From Spinacia oleracea (lineage: Eukaryota; Streptophyta; Magnoliopsida; Caryophyllales; Amaranthaceae): DNA of 64,000 bases. The notes under the pieces were generated by a model. It was not told the DNA's origin. It saw only the letters and a list, made by a program, of their open reading frames with translations, and made no database searches. Of the stretch, positions 11,061 to 22,860 are shown one piece after another. Positions within the stretch are counted from its first letter, which is position 1; each line of letters starts with the position of its first letter. The stretch spans positions 4,575,143-4,639,142 of the forward strand of contig NC_079491.1 of assembly GCF_020520425.1 (NCBI RefSeq), written 5' to 3'. Position numbers and translations under genes: made by a program.

Positions 11061-11741
11061 GTTCCTACACAATATAAACTAGAGAATCATACCATAATCT
11101 AAAACCCTTCAGGGTTGTACTCTTATACTCCTTTTTATATATCGGATAATTAGTGCTCGTCGTTTGTGGGTTTTTACCTCTTTCGAAAGGATTTTCCCAC
11201 ATTAATTTGCGTATATCTATTTTTCGTTATCTTGTCCCTCTCTTTGTCTATTTTTCTCAATCCTTCATTTGCTTCCGCCTGCGCTTCTAACCCCAACCGA
11301 ACATGACAAGAAATGAACCCAGTAGATAAAATGGATTGAACAATATTTCCGCAGAGAAATTACAAAGTCTGAATTATGGGGAAGCTTCGTCTACCAGGCA
11401 ACAATTGCCACTTTTGTCAAAAAATAATCAACAGAAAGTTGTAACAGGCTATACAGGAAGGGATAAAAAACACCCATCTCATATATATGTATATGTAATC
11501 TGTTTGGATTCATATATATGTATAATGGTATTACAATTTTACATGTTTGGCCTTGTATAAACTATATTCAAGCAAAACCTCCATCTGCTTGTCTGATATA
11601 TATGCAGCAGTAGAATAAGCTGTCTGGAAAATTGATGCTTATCATGGGAGTGTGTTACTTCTGTTACAAAATCTTCTAATATTTCAACTAAAAAGAATAA
11701 GATTGTATTGATCAAAGATATATATCTGTACTTTGTATGTA

Positions 11742-14700
11742 TCAGCAATTCTTCTTCATAGGTCGCTGAAATGGATCGATCCAGCAATCGTCATCTTTCA
11801 CTGCTTTCTTCCATCTATTCTTGAATCTCTCTAAATCTGTTAATGACTGTTTCCGCACCTGCAGAAGAATGATTTTAAATATTCTTTCAAGTTCTTGTTC
11901 TAGTACTTCCCATGCAGAAAAAATAGCATCATGTAAAATTAATTTGAGCAGAAAGTTAAGAAAAACTCAGGATTTCTTAGATATTGTTGAGAGAATCTAT
12001 ATATAAGAAGGAACATTCAGAGTCTTTCGGGACTCACTGAGTTTCTTGCATCAGTTGTTGTCTCGGACGTTGATGTTTCCTGCAAATGTAACATAGATGA
12101 ATAAGAATGTAAGTAATTTCTTCGAATGTTTCAAGAAGACTATATTAGGTATTCATGTAGGTACCCCTTGCGATGAATCCAACGAGGAGGTTTTTTCAGC
12201 TGCCTGAGTTGAGGCTTCAGTATCAGTCTGCATAAAAATATCATAAAGAGTAATGTTACATCTGAACAATATATCACAGCTATGGGTTTCCATTTTCCAT
12301 TGTATGGTGAAGAACAAAACTACTATGTATAGGGAAATTTTGTTTTTTTAAATCCTGCTTTTGGGAATAAAGATGGCTTCGGGTCGCGCACACTGGCCGT
12401 GGGCCGGACAGGTCGGGCTTCGGGTCGAACACATGAGCCTGGCCAGGCGAACCCATTCTACCTCGGGCCGGGCTGGGTCGGAAACTTCAAAACAAAGTCC
12501 ATGCCCGACACAGGCCTTGTCATGCCGGGGCCGGGCCGTTGTGCCTAAGCCTAGTTTTACTATATTATCGTGCTTTGTCGTGTCGGGTCGAGTCGTGTCG
12601 TGCCTTGTCATGCTTTTATCAAAAAAAATCCGGGTCACAATTTCGTGTTCATGCCGGGCCGTGCTTTTTTCGTGCCCATGCAGGGCTGGACTTTTTCATG
12701 TTGGATCGGCCCGGCACGGCCCACAGCCATCTTTATTTGGGAGCGGGAGAGGCCATTGTGTTACAGTCTATCAAGGTATCAGGAGAAGAAAGTAGCATAT
12801 GATTGTAAAACCCTAACTCAAGAGTGCAAAAATATAAGCCATATGGTTGATGCCACAATTCAAGACTCTGAAGTGAACAGCAAAATGAGCAAACTAAGCC
12901 AGTTTCTCGTTAATCGATTTGGATTTATACCTTGTTCTGTGATGTCCCCCCCAGTGTAGGAAGGCCATAGTGAATAACATAGTCAGAATCAACAATGCCA
13001 ATTTTTCTGGTTCTATCTCCCTATAAAACATAAATAATGATAGACATCAGAAATCCGCATATCAGAGAATTCAGGAAATGGAATGAAGAAAAATTGAAAT
13101 ACCTGAGCACAGTAACCAAGCTGGAAATCCACACCCCAGGCATGAACCAAGTCATTCTGCAAAACGTACGAAATTTGAAGGTTGTCATACAACAATCATG
13201 CGTCTGTACCAATTATTCTAATCCACATTCACTAACCAAAGTATCGTGGACATATTGAGCTATATGGCCTTTTTTAAATTTTTTGAGGGGCATGTTTTCA
13301 TGAACTTACATATGTAATATAGTCTGTACTATTGTAAAATGTAATAGTATGGTGAAGAAAACACACCTGGATTATATACCATGCACAGCGCCATGCAGCT
13401 CGGGAGAAAACTGGAGCCATCATCTCCACCCACCTATATATCAGCAGCATTGCTCAATTCCAGATTAAACAACGTATAGACAACTAAGACAAGTGAAACT
13501 CGGGAGTTACCAACCCCATTAACTCAAAAAAAAAGGGGGGGGGGGTGGAAGAAAGGAAGAGAAAGCATCAGATTTTTACCCTGTGCAAGGAGGTTCAGTA
13601 CTATTTTCATCACACTTTCTCCCACCGGGAAGGACTTTGTTGATTCTCCTGCAAGTCCATTAAGATAACGGCAACAAATACATACAGGGGTAAGGATTTT
13701 TTCATAGACACTGGTTTTTAACCGCCAAGCGGAAAAGACAAACACTAAAAAGCTGCAGTCTTAAACAACTGAACTAAGTGATCAAATGAATAAAACTGCT
13801 CAATTTCACAATCAACCATTGGCTCCGTTTGGTAGGGTGTAAAACGCATGGAAAACGATTTTCCCATTTTCAACCATTTTACGTTGTTTGGTTTGGCAAG
13901 GGATGGAAAACAATTTTTCATAACTCCCTAGGTGAAAAACATTTTCCATTTGAAAGGGAGGGAACCCATTTTTCCAACTTTCATCTCCTCTTTACCTCCC
14001 ACTCCCTTCTTCCTCTCAATCTTCACCATCTTCTCCCATTTTTCTTCAAGGAACCAAACAAAAGAAAACTAGTTTGGAATTGTGTTTTCCCTTGGAAAAT
14101 CATTTACACTGAAAACGTTTTACACCAAACCAAACGGAGTCTAGATCTCTCAAAAGAAAGAAAATGTGTTTGTGACTACTAAAAGCAGTCATACCACGGT
14201 AAACTGCCCTATTTAAAATATTTAAAATAAAAGGCTAACCTGTGCACAAGTGCGCCCTTCTGTCTAGCTGTAAGTTTATGATGAACCTCTGATTTATCAG
14301 GATCAAGTGCAGGTTGAGATATCTCTAGACCTTCTTTCTTGATGACATATAAATAGCTGAAAAAATTATAGCAGAAAGTAAGAAGCAGAATTTATAGAAG
14401 GAGCTGACAGAAGTAATAGAAGGCTAGATTACCGTTGTACACTGAAATTTTCAACTCCAAGGTCTTCATCCCAGAGGAAAATGTACGAGTATTGAGATAC
14501 AATATCAGGATGTAAGAAACGCTTTGCAAACCACCTGAAGGGAAGATAATGAGATGTATGTTGTTCCCAGAAATGTTGTAGACATTATGTAAAACTAGAC
14601 CTGGTTATTGGGTGGGTAGGGTCAGGGTCAGTGCGGGTCAAAAGCACGGGTCAAAAGCAGGTCGAGTAATGAAAGGGGTAAATTTAAGCGGGTCAATAAT

Positions 14701-17700
14701 GGACGGATCAAAGCGGGTCAGGGGTCAATAGCGGGCCGATAGTGGGCAAGTCAATAAACAAACAAGGAATTTTTTTAAAGAAAGAGTCGAATGCGAATAC
14801 AAGTGAATACGAAGCTATCCATACAAATTATTATATCATAACTAGTTTAGTTTTCAAAATTATCGTGTTATAACCTTGGCCCTATATTGACCCTATCCAA
14901 TAAAGGCTATGTCCAATAAGATCCCTAACCAATAAGAACCCTATTAACATTACCCAAACCCTATACCCATTAGGCTACCCTGTCCAATAACCAGTTCTAT
15001 GTAAAACCAGTCTATGTAAATACCATTTAGTTTGATGGGTAGCAACAATGTGCAATGCACGGGTACTCCACCCCAAGTCCTTCCAGTCATCCATATTGCC
15101 ATCATAATGAAAAAGCATCACGACAAAATTGTATCCTACAAACTGCAGGAGGGCAATAATGTACATTCAGTTCAGCAGCTGATAAACAATGAAGCCATAA
15201 CTTCAAAGAGAATTGTCTTCTCACCTTCCTCACGATTTTATCCACACTTTCCTTCTGCTTCAAACCAACAGCCATGGCCAACAAGTTCAGATTTGATTTC
15301 TGGGTTATGGAAAAGGGACAGACATGAGAAGGAAGAAAAAGTCATATCAGATAACAGAGGAATCAAACACATTTGAGGTCAAAACACATTTGATGTCATG
15401 CCTCACGAGTTGACGTCCACAGGTATATGTGTAAAGTAATCTAAGCAGGTTGCATTTCCTACTCATTATAAGTTAGTTAAATTATTAACATTGTCAGCTA
15501 ACTAGCTAAGAGCCTAAACTACAAAAACGAGTCAATTGGTACAAGTCTACAAATACCAGTCAGTCAATAGATTCAGTTTCATCTCAATTTGTGAAGATGA
15601 AAGAAATTTAGAGGGCAGGATGCAAGTACAAAAGCTATTTTATTTTATTTTGGTAAGTGAAACTTTATTACTTGAACCAACTGAAAGTTTACAAGAAAGG
15701 AAAGAAGTAGAGACATGTCTCTACCCGGCTTCCTAAAACAACAACTTATACACAGGCACAAAAGCCAAGCAACCTGTAAGCACCGAATAGGCAATTACAG
15801 AGACTGCAACCAGTCCAAATCAGATTGTTTAATCTTCTTCTTTAGACAAGTACAAAAGTTATTGACATCATATTGTATTTGCTAACCTTCTTAACTGGTG
15901 TACCCCACAGTGGTCGCATTTCTAAGTCAGAAGTGCTCGAAATAATACCCTTTGGCAATCCTTCAGTTCCAATAGGTTTACATTGCCCCTGAAAACAAAG
16001 AATACAATGCGAGGAAATAGCGCATGTTAGATAATGGAACATCAATATTGGTATGATGCTACAAGACCATAAAACCCTATTGATTTACATACCTCGCAAT
16101 TCTTCGATCTTGTTCTCAGAAAAATATTTAGTATGCCCTGTGGTGAGAAACTCTGCAATATTATAGTACAGCTCGTATAAGCAAAAGCTCGGTAACATGA
16201 AAACAAATGGAAAACTGCAACGGCCATATATCAAGTGTAAAAAAGTTAAAACAAATGGAAAACTGCAACGGCCATATATCAAGTGTAAAAAAGTTGTCAC
16301 AACTCAAGTACAATCCAAATGGCGTCAATTCTGATTTTGTAGAAGTTCTCTCAAAACACATAACCTTCTTCTTCACAGCTGTAACATTCTTTTTAATTAG
16401 TAATCCTACAACTCAAGTTAAACTTTTTCAGCCCTTGCCTTACTCATACGAGTCATACCTACTCCATAAACCATACTACTTAAAAGTTATAAGTCACCCT
16501 CTATGATGTGTGAGAGGTTTATTTTAGGAAAACAAGTTCACTTTAGCCCTCTTCTTGAATTAGCAAAGACAGTCAGCAAACTGTACAAGGTTGAAGTACT
16601 AAGCCTCAGTGGGTATAAATCAACTACAAAAGGAAAAAATGATCTAGAAGCTGTTATTTTTTTGAGCTTTTAGATTCTCCAGATATTCAAACTTTCTCAA
16701 GAATATCATCATCAATGCAACTAGTTAAGCTGAAAGTCAAAAGAAACCATGAATATGAGCAAACAAGATTTGAGTATTGTAAAAGGAACAGGAGTCACAT
16801 ATGTGGAAAAGTAGTGGACAAGGATGCCAAATGACTGAGTAAGGGAAATGACATTATAAGCTACACACATCAATATAAAATATAAACCATGAGCAAATCA
16901 AACAGTGATACATTACCTCCCCATGATCCGTTACAACGAATGCACTGCCAATGAAAACCGTGGCACAGAGCAAAGCCAGAGTAGGAAGGGACTTTATAGA
17001 AAAGGATCTTCGTCTTTTAGAACCAACAGAAGTCACCTGGTAGATGATATACAAAATTTAAGACCATATATGATAGGTGGATAAACCAATGAATTTCAGT
17101 GCTTATATATAGTTCACATCCCAAATTCCCAACTAATTCTACCATTCATCTAGGAGAAAAACCTCAATAAACCATCTGATATATTTCTTAACCACTATTA
17201 AGGATTGCTATAATGTACTCTATTGAAAAATCAAGCTTTCCGCTTTACATAAACCATCATAACGCAACCAGATTAAAAAATATAAAGGAACCTTGCCATT
17301 TCCCCCACCTTCCTATCTACTACCTCCGTTTTAAATGATCTTTACACTTTCCATTTTAGTCTGTTTCATAATGTTTTTTACACTTTACTTAATTCTATTT
17401 GGACATGAACATTTACCCCTCTTACCCCCAACATTTACAATTTTCCACTCACTTTCTCTTACTACTTCATTCATATTTTTCTACACCCACCCACCTTTTT
17501 ACCCATCTACCATCCTTTATCCATACTTTATTATATCTACCCACCTCTTTACACACTTTCCCTATTTTGTCTTAATATTTGTGCAAATAGTAACCGTAAA
17601 GATCGTTTTGAAACGGAGGTACTACATATATATTGGCACAGAAAATATTTTGCACGTCACTTACATGTTACTTGGTACTGGCTCAAGTGCTCGGATGTAC

Positions 17701-19021
17701 TCTATAAACATTAATACACTGTAACATGGTTTTTGGTAGACCAAACTGCATCTAACAAAAGAATATCCAAACAAAAATTTGCAACATCTTTATTGTTGGT
17801 TGCATTTGTACTACACTCCACTGTCCCATATCAATCAGACAGCTGTAACATGTACACTATTTGGTATGACCTCTGCTTTGGTATGATTAATGCAGAAACA
17901 AAATTTTACATCTAATGCATCGATAATAACCTGACCAATTGTTGCCTGGAATATGGTCGTTTATCCTCACCGGATACTCTAATTGGATTGTTAAGGAAAA
18001 ACATATTCTTCCGGTTAATCTATTCATATGAAACCAATAAGACCCAAAATCCCTTTTTTCTTATGAAACTAATAAGATGGTTCAAAATAGACCTATTATC
18101 AGATTCGCCAAATTCACTCTTGATCCAAATTAGGCTTGGTAGTGGGGTTAACCGTTCAGATTGATGGTTTGTGATTCAGAATTTGCTCACTGATGAGGAA
18201 ATTCCAGTAACACTGGTTTGTCACAAAACTGAAGGTGGCCAAAAAGCTTCATACTAGTACATTAAGATTGTGATTCTTCTACTTCCATACCAATACTAAA
18301 CCCAGTTTTCTCCACTCATTAATCTCAAGACCTGTAAATAGTAGTTTATCATAATAAAGTAGTTATTTTTCTACAAATACTGAACAATGGAAAGTTGAAA
18401 ACCCCATTTTTCTTTCTTTCACCAGTCTAGAAACCACCTTCATATTAGTAATGAAACACAGTTATTCCTCCAAGCCTCCATTTCCATCCAGCTACTAGGA
18501 TTTCGCAACGAAAAATCCGGTTTCCCTCCCTCATCTCTCTTATACTACTAATTGAATTTGATGGTCCCTATACTTTCATCTTGCTACTACTATCGGATAG
18601 TAAAATGAAACCCCATTTTTTCTTTCTCTCATCTGTCTTAAAATGTTCATAATAGCTACTGAAAAAGAGAATAAAAACTGCAACTATGTATAATTACCAC
18701 AAATCCCATGACATTATTTGACCAAACTAGTATTACCATTTATCAATTCATCCAAACTTCATGTCAAACAACAAAAATTAACACAAACATATTTAAAAAA
18801 TTCCAATGTTGCCAAAATAATTATACAATAATCGAATCTAAGTATGCATAACAACTAAGAATATTCGCAGTTTACTAACTAAAGCTTGAGCAACAGCATT
18901 CATATCAAAAACACAAAATGAAAAATCAAAACTTTAATGATTATCATACATTCTTATTATGAAAAAAGAAGAACAATTAATAAAAAAAAGGGGGAAAACT
19001 TACAAACTTGGAGGGCTTCAT
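11742..19021 (-). CDS. DUF707 family protein, 15 exons, complete
   Basis: A plant DUF707 protein (often labelled lysine-ketoglutarate reductase trans-splicing related 1-like; the biochemical role is not known to me). Coding exons: 19004-19021, 16917-17036, 16093-16152, 15887-15988, 15225-15299, 15024-15142, 14433-14534, 14240-14356, 13580-13648, 13367-13433, 13103-13156, 12931-13020, 12165-12227, 12038-12079 and 11742-11858. All junctions are GT-AG and phases agree, giving 404 residues, the usual family size. The N-terminus has RRR then a single hydrophobic helix (LPTLALLCATVFIGSAFVV), so a type II membrane protein of the secretory pathway is likely. Conserved blocks include SDLEMRPLWG, FVVMLFHYDGNMDDW, WFAKRFLHPDIVSQYSYIF, LWDEDLGVENF, GWVEMMAPVFSR, DLVHAWGVDFQLGYCAQ and the tail KDDDCWIDPFQRP. 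At least five introns hold inserted repeats, yet the exons are clean. The small exon-15 start and exons 13-14 are the least constrained. Confidence 0.88.
12367..12736. mobile_element. GC-rich MITE with inverted ends in DUF707 intron 12
   Basis: The left end reads ATAAAGATGGCTTCGGGTC and the right end is its inverted counterpart, GCCCACAGCCATCTTTAT. The interior is built of GGGTCG, GGGCCG and CGTGTCG words and is far richer in GC than its surroundings. The direct repeat at the borders (TTGGGA on both sides) is short, so the superfamily is not settled; a Mutator-like origin is possible. ORFs inside are by-products of the repeat composition. Confidence 0.65.
13821..14141. mobile_element. MITE with GGCTCCGTTTGG ends in DUF707 intron 8
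   Basis: Inverted ends: GGCTCCGTTTGGTAGGGTGT at the left and TTTTACACCAAACCAAACGGAGTC at the right in two short blocks. About 320 bases with no coding capacity. A related half-element is visible near 25077-25140 (ending AAACAAACGGAGCC). Probably a PIF/Harbinger- or hAT-type MITE. Confidence 0.7.
14596..14998. mobile_element. MULE-like MITE rich in GGGTCA, in DUF707 intron 6
   Basis: The 403-base element has inverted ends (AGACCTGGTTATTGG at the left, CCAATAACCAGTTCT at the right) and is flanked by the 9-base direct repeat ATGTAAAAC at 14587-14595 and 14999-15007. A 9-base duplication fits Mutator-like elements. The left part is a run of GGGTCA/GGGTCAA words, the right part a run of CCCTATCCAATAA-type words. 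The duplicated DUF707 fragment near 5580 lacks the insertion. A second, 5'-incomplete copy lies at about 32535-32852. Confidence 0.85.
15624..15858 (-). mobile_element. Short 5'-truncated LINE-like insertion in DUF707 intron 4
   Basis: A roughly 205-base insert has an A-rich tail on the minus strand (TTTTATTTTATTTT at its left edge) and is bracketed by the direct repeat CAAGTACAAAAG at 15624-15635 and 15847-15858. The inserted sequence has no protein match I recognise. The tail plus a long direct repeat indicates target-primed insertion. Confidence 0.65.
16200..16295. repeat. 48-base perfect tandem duplication in DUF707 intron 2
   Basis: The 48-base unit starting AAAACAAATGGAAAACTGCA occurs twice head to tail at 16200-16247 and 16248-16295, apparently without a mismatch. 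It lies in an intron and does not touch splice sites. Perfect identity suggests a recent slippage or repair event. Confidence 0.9.
17321..17621. mobile_element. Stowaway-type MITE in DUF707 intron 1
   Basis: Ends are TACCTCCGTTTTAAATGATC and, inverted, GATCGTTTTGAAACGGAGGTA, with TA target duplication. About 300 bases, no coding capacity. It is one of several Stowaway-like copies in the window. Confidence 0.85.
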
Positions 19022-20202
19022 CTCCTGGGGAAAACGAAAAAAGATAGAAAAACAGTGAATTTGATTCTTTGTAAATAGTGAAAAGGGAAGATAGATTTAG
19101 GAGTGGAGAGTGGCCAAAAAGTTAGGTTGCTTGGCATTGATTAAAGCCAAAAATGGAAACCCAAGAATGTTCAAGGGAGAAGAAAGTGGGGCCCTATATA
19201 AAGCATAAACCTCTGTTACTGTAAATGTAAAGAAGAAGAGATGCAATGCTTCGTGCTCCGTACTCATTGCTACCCATCTTTCCCTTTCCGACATTTGAAT
19301 ATGGAGACTATGGTGCTCAAAAAGGGAGTTAAGTTATGGGGTTTTGGGAAAAAATATTTATTACATATAAATGAAATTGAACAATGAAGCATGTTCTTTT
19401 CACCTTGCACATTTTCAAGTCTAACAAGTAAAATAAAGTTGCAATCAGATTTTATCAGGTCAATAAGTTTCAATCGTGTTTTATAATTGACCAGCTAATC
19501 AGTTTAGATTTTATCCGGCTAATAGAACACATATACAATTGTACATATCACATATGGTAAAGGAGAAGGAGCTTTATTGGGCCGGATTTTTACATGTATC
19601 GATTTGGCATGAGTTGAGTTGTGTTCTTTCTTATCTGTCTAGCTTATTTCTTTGTTTCATAAAAATTAAGTTAAAATAAGATAAGTTTGAGAACAGTCCC
19701 CAAATACTTCATCGGTCTTTTTTACTTGCATCATTTTTCTTTTATGGAAATTGCATATTAGTTGCACCACTTTCTTTCACAGTATGTTTTCACATATTCT
19801 TTTTGGTTTGTTCACACACACTAAACAATGACATTTACTTTTACTATTATTACCTAACTTTTTCCCTCCCTTTTGTTTGTTATCATTAGGCAATTTTGAT
19901 ATTTACAAAATAAATCTTAATTTTGTTCTCGGCCTAAATGGTGCAAGTAAAAAAAAAATTAAGGAAGTACTACATCCGTTTTTAATATAATGCATCATTT
20001 CTCATTAGGGCACTAATCATCAATTAAATTTGACAATATTTTTTCATCATTATGTAAGAAAAATTATAGTTAAGTGAGATATCATTAAATTCTTATCAAT
20101 GCGAGGATTTCAAATATCAACTTTTCATAAATTTACTTATACGCATTAAGAGATATTAATGTCCAAAAAAATGTGATGGACCATGTGCAAAAATAAATAT
20201 TA
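19022..20202. other. Intergenic, upstream of the DUF707 gene
   Basis: Holds the leader and promoter of the DUF707 gene (about 19022-19260). Around 19705-19975 is a degraded Stowaway-like element, seen as ACTTCATCGGTC...ACTTGCATCA at the left and GGTGCAAGT...AGTAC at the right. No gene seen. Confidence 0.5.
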
Positions 20203-20515
20203 GGGGGTGTTTGGTTGCGGATTCTAGGTATGAGCTATGGATTTAGGATGGTCTAAACTCATACCATGTGTTTGATTGGAAATTTTAAGAGATTTAAACT
20301 CATACCTCAAATCCCCAAGGTATGAGAGTAGAAAAACGTAGGGGGGTGAGTATGGCTCATACCTTTACTCTATATCGTATCAAACAAAAGAAAAGAACAA
20401 ACTCGCGCCCCAAATTGAACCAAACACATGGATTAAAAATAAAATTCCAAACTCATACCACCTTAATATCATTCCCGATTCCAACCTTATACCATTTTGC
20501 GAACCAAACGTCCCC
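20203..20515. mobile_element. Tourist-like (PIF/Harbinger) MITE
   Basis: Inverted ends GGGGGTGTTTGGTTGCGGATT-like on the left (given here in part) and GCGAACCAAACGTCCCC on the right, with the 3-base duplication TTA at 20200-20202 and 20516-20518. About 313 bases. The interior repeats the ACTCATACC/GGTATGAG word in both orientations. TTA duplications are typical of PIF/Harbinger MITEs. Confidence 0.85.
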
Positions 20516-20639
20516 TTACATGTATTGTGGAACAGAAAAAGTATAATTTACAAATAAAATAGATTTTGATAAGTTCAAATATGATAAATGAAAAAAAAAT
20601 GAAAATCGAGTAAATAAAACGCTTTTAATAAACTAGGCT

Positions 20640-20790
20640 CTTCAAGAGTATGAGGTGTTAGAACGAGTTTTGAATAGATAAGTTTCAGCCCCCTCCCAAT
20701 TGTTATTGCGGAAAATCGAACACGGGATCCTCCTATCATATTCATATTCATGCTTCAATCACCATTAAATCAACGCATAATTGGTGCAAT
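20640..20790 (-). mobile_element. SINE-like remnant
   Basis: The minus strand carries GTGTTCGATTTTCCGCAATA, a degenerate pol III B box plus the downstream sequence seen in SINEs of related plants. The A box and ends are not clear, so this is a remnant at best. Confidence 0.4.
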
Positions 20791-21482
20791 TTTAAGTTTG
20801 TGAGACTACACTTTTATTACTTTGGGTTTGATATGTTATCTTTTGGTTGACCCATGTTGGCATGTTACTCTTTGTAGATTTTATTAGTCGGTGGTGGACT
20901 AACAGTCTAACAATATCTTACACTTGACACAAAATTAATGGGACAAATATATACTATGGCCCCTGCATTAAATTCCTCGGATTATTTCTTTGTACTTGTA
21001 CTTTACAATTTACATATCATACAATACTCCTTTCGTCTCTTTTTTTTTTTTTTTTAATGCAAATACTCCTTTAGTCTCTGTTTTCTTCATTTCATGAAAT
21101 AATTGAAATAGGAAAAATAAATAAAATATAAAGAAATTATTTTTTAAAATAGGATTCTTTCCTTCTCGTATTTATAATTCTTATTGATAAAAATAAACAT
21201 GAATATTAAGAAAAATAAAATATAGATATTAATAATTGATTTACAAACAGAAATAAAACACATTACATAAAAAAGTAAATTATAATTCATTTTTTTGTCT
21301 TGTTGTGTTTTCAATACATTTTTAATTAATATAATAATATGAAAAAATAGAGAATAAATAGTCAGAAATAATTTTAATTAGGACAACCGATTAAAAAACA
21401 GGACTACGAATATGGGACAAAGCAAAATATAATCCATGATAATGATTTGAGATTGAGACAGGACAAACAGCCATGGGTGTCA

Positions 21483-21883
21483 GGCCCTGTTCGGCAAAAT
21501 TAGCGGTAGCGGGTAGCGGTTAGCGTTTGAGTAGCGGGTAGCGGTTAAAGTAGCGAGTAGCGGTGAATAGTAGCGGGTAACGGTTAGCTGTCAAAGTAGC
21601 GGTAACTAATATGATTGTTCGGTAAAAGTAGCGGTTGATATTATAAAAATAAAAATAAAAGCAAGAATATTATTTAAAACTTTATTATAAATTTGTCAAA
21701 CGCTACCCGCTACCTTAAACGCTACTAATTTTAACGTTTGACAAAAGCTACTCAACCGCTACCTCAATCGCTAACCGCTACCTAAATCGCTACTTTATCA
21801 AACACTTACATATTTTACAAGTAGCGTCTTGACTAGGTCAAAACGCTACCCGCTACCTCAAACGCTACCGCCGAACACGCCCT
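21483..21883. mobile_element. Foldback MITE built of AGCGGTAGCGGG units
   Basis: The first 130 bases are a run of AGCGGT and AGCGGGT words in one orientation, and the last 220 bases repeat CGCTACC/ACCGCTAC words in the opposite one. Outer ends are GGCCCTGTTCGGC and, inverted, GCCGAACACGCCC. The whole would fold into a long imperfect hairpin. Target duplication is unclear, so the superfamily is open (hAT or PIF type). Confidence 0.7.
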
Positions 21884-22544
21884 TAAACTCAGCGTGCGAG
21901 ACAAATTGCCAATCAACGTCAAATCAATGATGTTTCTTAATTCTTATCAAAACGTTATTAGTGGCTGATTGCCTGATTCAATACTAATCTGCCTAACATG
22001 CAACCACTTTCAACCAAAAACCAAGTCAAACAAAATTGTAAACAATTCACAATTTCACACTAACCTGAGGTTCAAATTATCTTTTTCGAAAAATATTTTT
22101 TACTAGACATACCAAAATAATTGTAACATTTTACTACTCCGTAGTTCGTTACATGGTTAATTTGAGTTTACTTACGAAGTACAGAGTATAACTTAAAATA
22201 CCTTACTTATCCCTTCGTGTCAAGTCAAGTTCAAATGTGCAATAACGTAATGTCTATTTTATGGTAAACAAGGAGAGTCGCCGGAGATTAAGAACAAAAG
22301 TTTGCTGGTTGTTTAGGATATATGGAGGTACATTTTGAACATCTCGAGAGACCAAAGCCAAGGCCCTGGAAATGTGCTTTTAAACCGTAAACACTGCTTT
22401 TAACCCGATTGCATGTAAAACTTCATATAATCGGATGTACCTTCTAATTTAGCGGTTAAACCCGTTGACACAAAGGAAACCTTGTTTCCCAAAAATGGAG
22501 AACAAAAATATAGTCTTAGTAACGGAACACATTATATTGCCCTA

Positions 22545-22860
22545 AAAAAAAAAAAGGTCTTGCGCGCACAAGGTGTACAATAAATTTATTGTACACCAAG
22601 ATAACTTTTATACAGTTTTTTGTAACTTTAACCTATTTGTCTGTAACATTTATATTATAAAATTAAAAAGTTGATAGATAAACATTTTAAAGGTTTAAAT
22701 GATTAATTTATACATTATTAGTGATTTTGAAGAAATAAATTTTATTCAAATGAAAAAATTTATCATGAAAAAATAGATAACTTTTACATATATAAATGTA
22801 ACTTTTAAGCATTTTGAATCAACTTTTACTTCGGTGTACAATATTTATTGTACACCCATT
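22545..22860. mobile_element. Repeat with two GGTGTACAATAAA palindromes
   Basis: Begins with an A run and GGTCTTGCGCGCACAAGG, then a perfect 26-base palindrome (22572-22597, GGTGTACAATAAA plus its reverse complement). About 235 bases later comes a near-identical 24-base palindrome (22833-22856). A diverged, incomplete relative lies at about 30040-30225, where the first palindrome is only half kept. No coding capacity; class unknown. Confidence 0.6.

Noticed and set aside
12361-12959. Overlapping frames of 87-144 residues in the GC-rich stretch
   Set aside because: They lie within or run out of a repeat built of GGGTCG/GGGCCG words in an intron; composition alone opens the frames.
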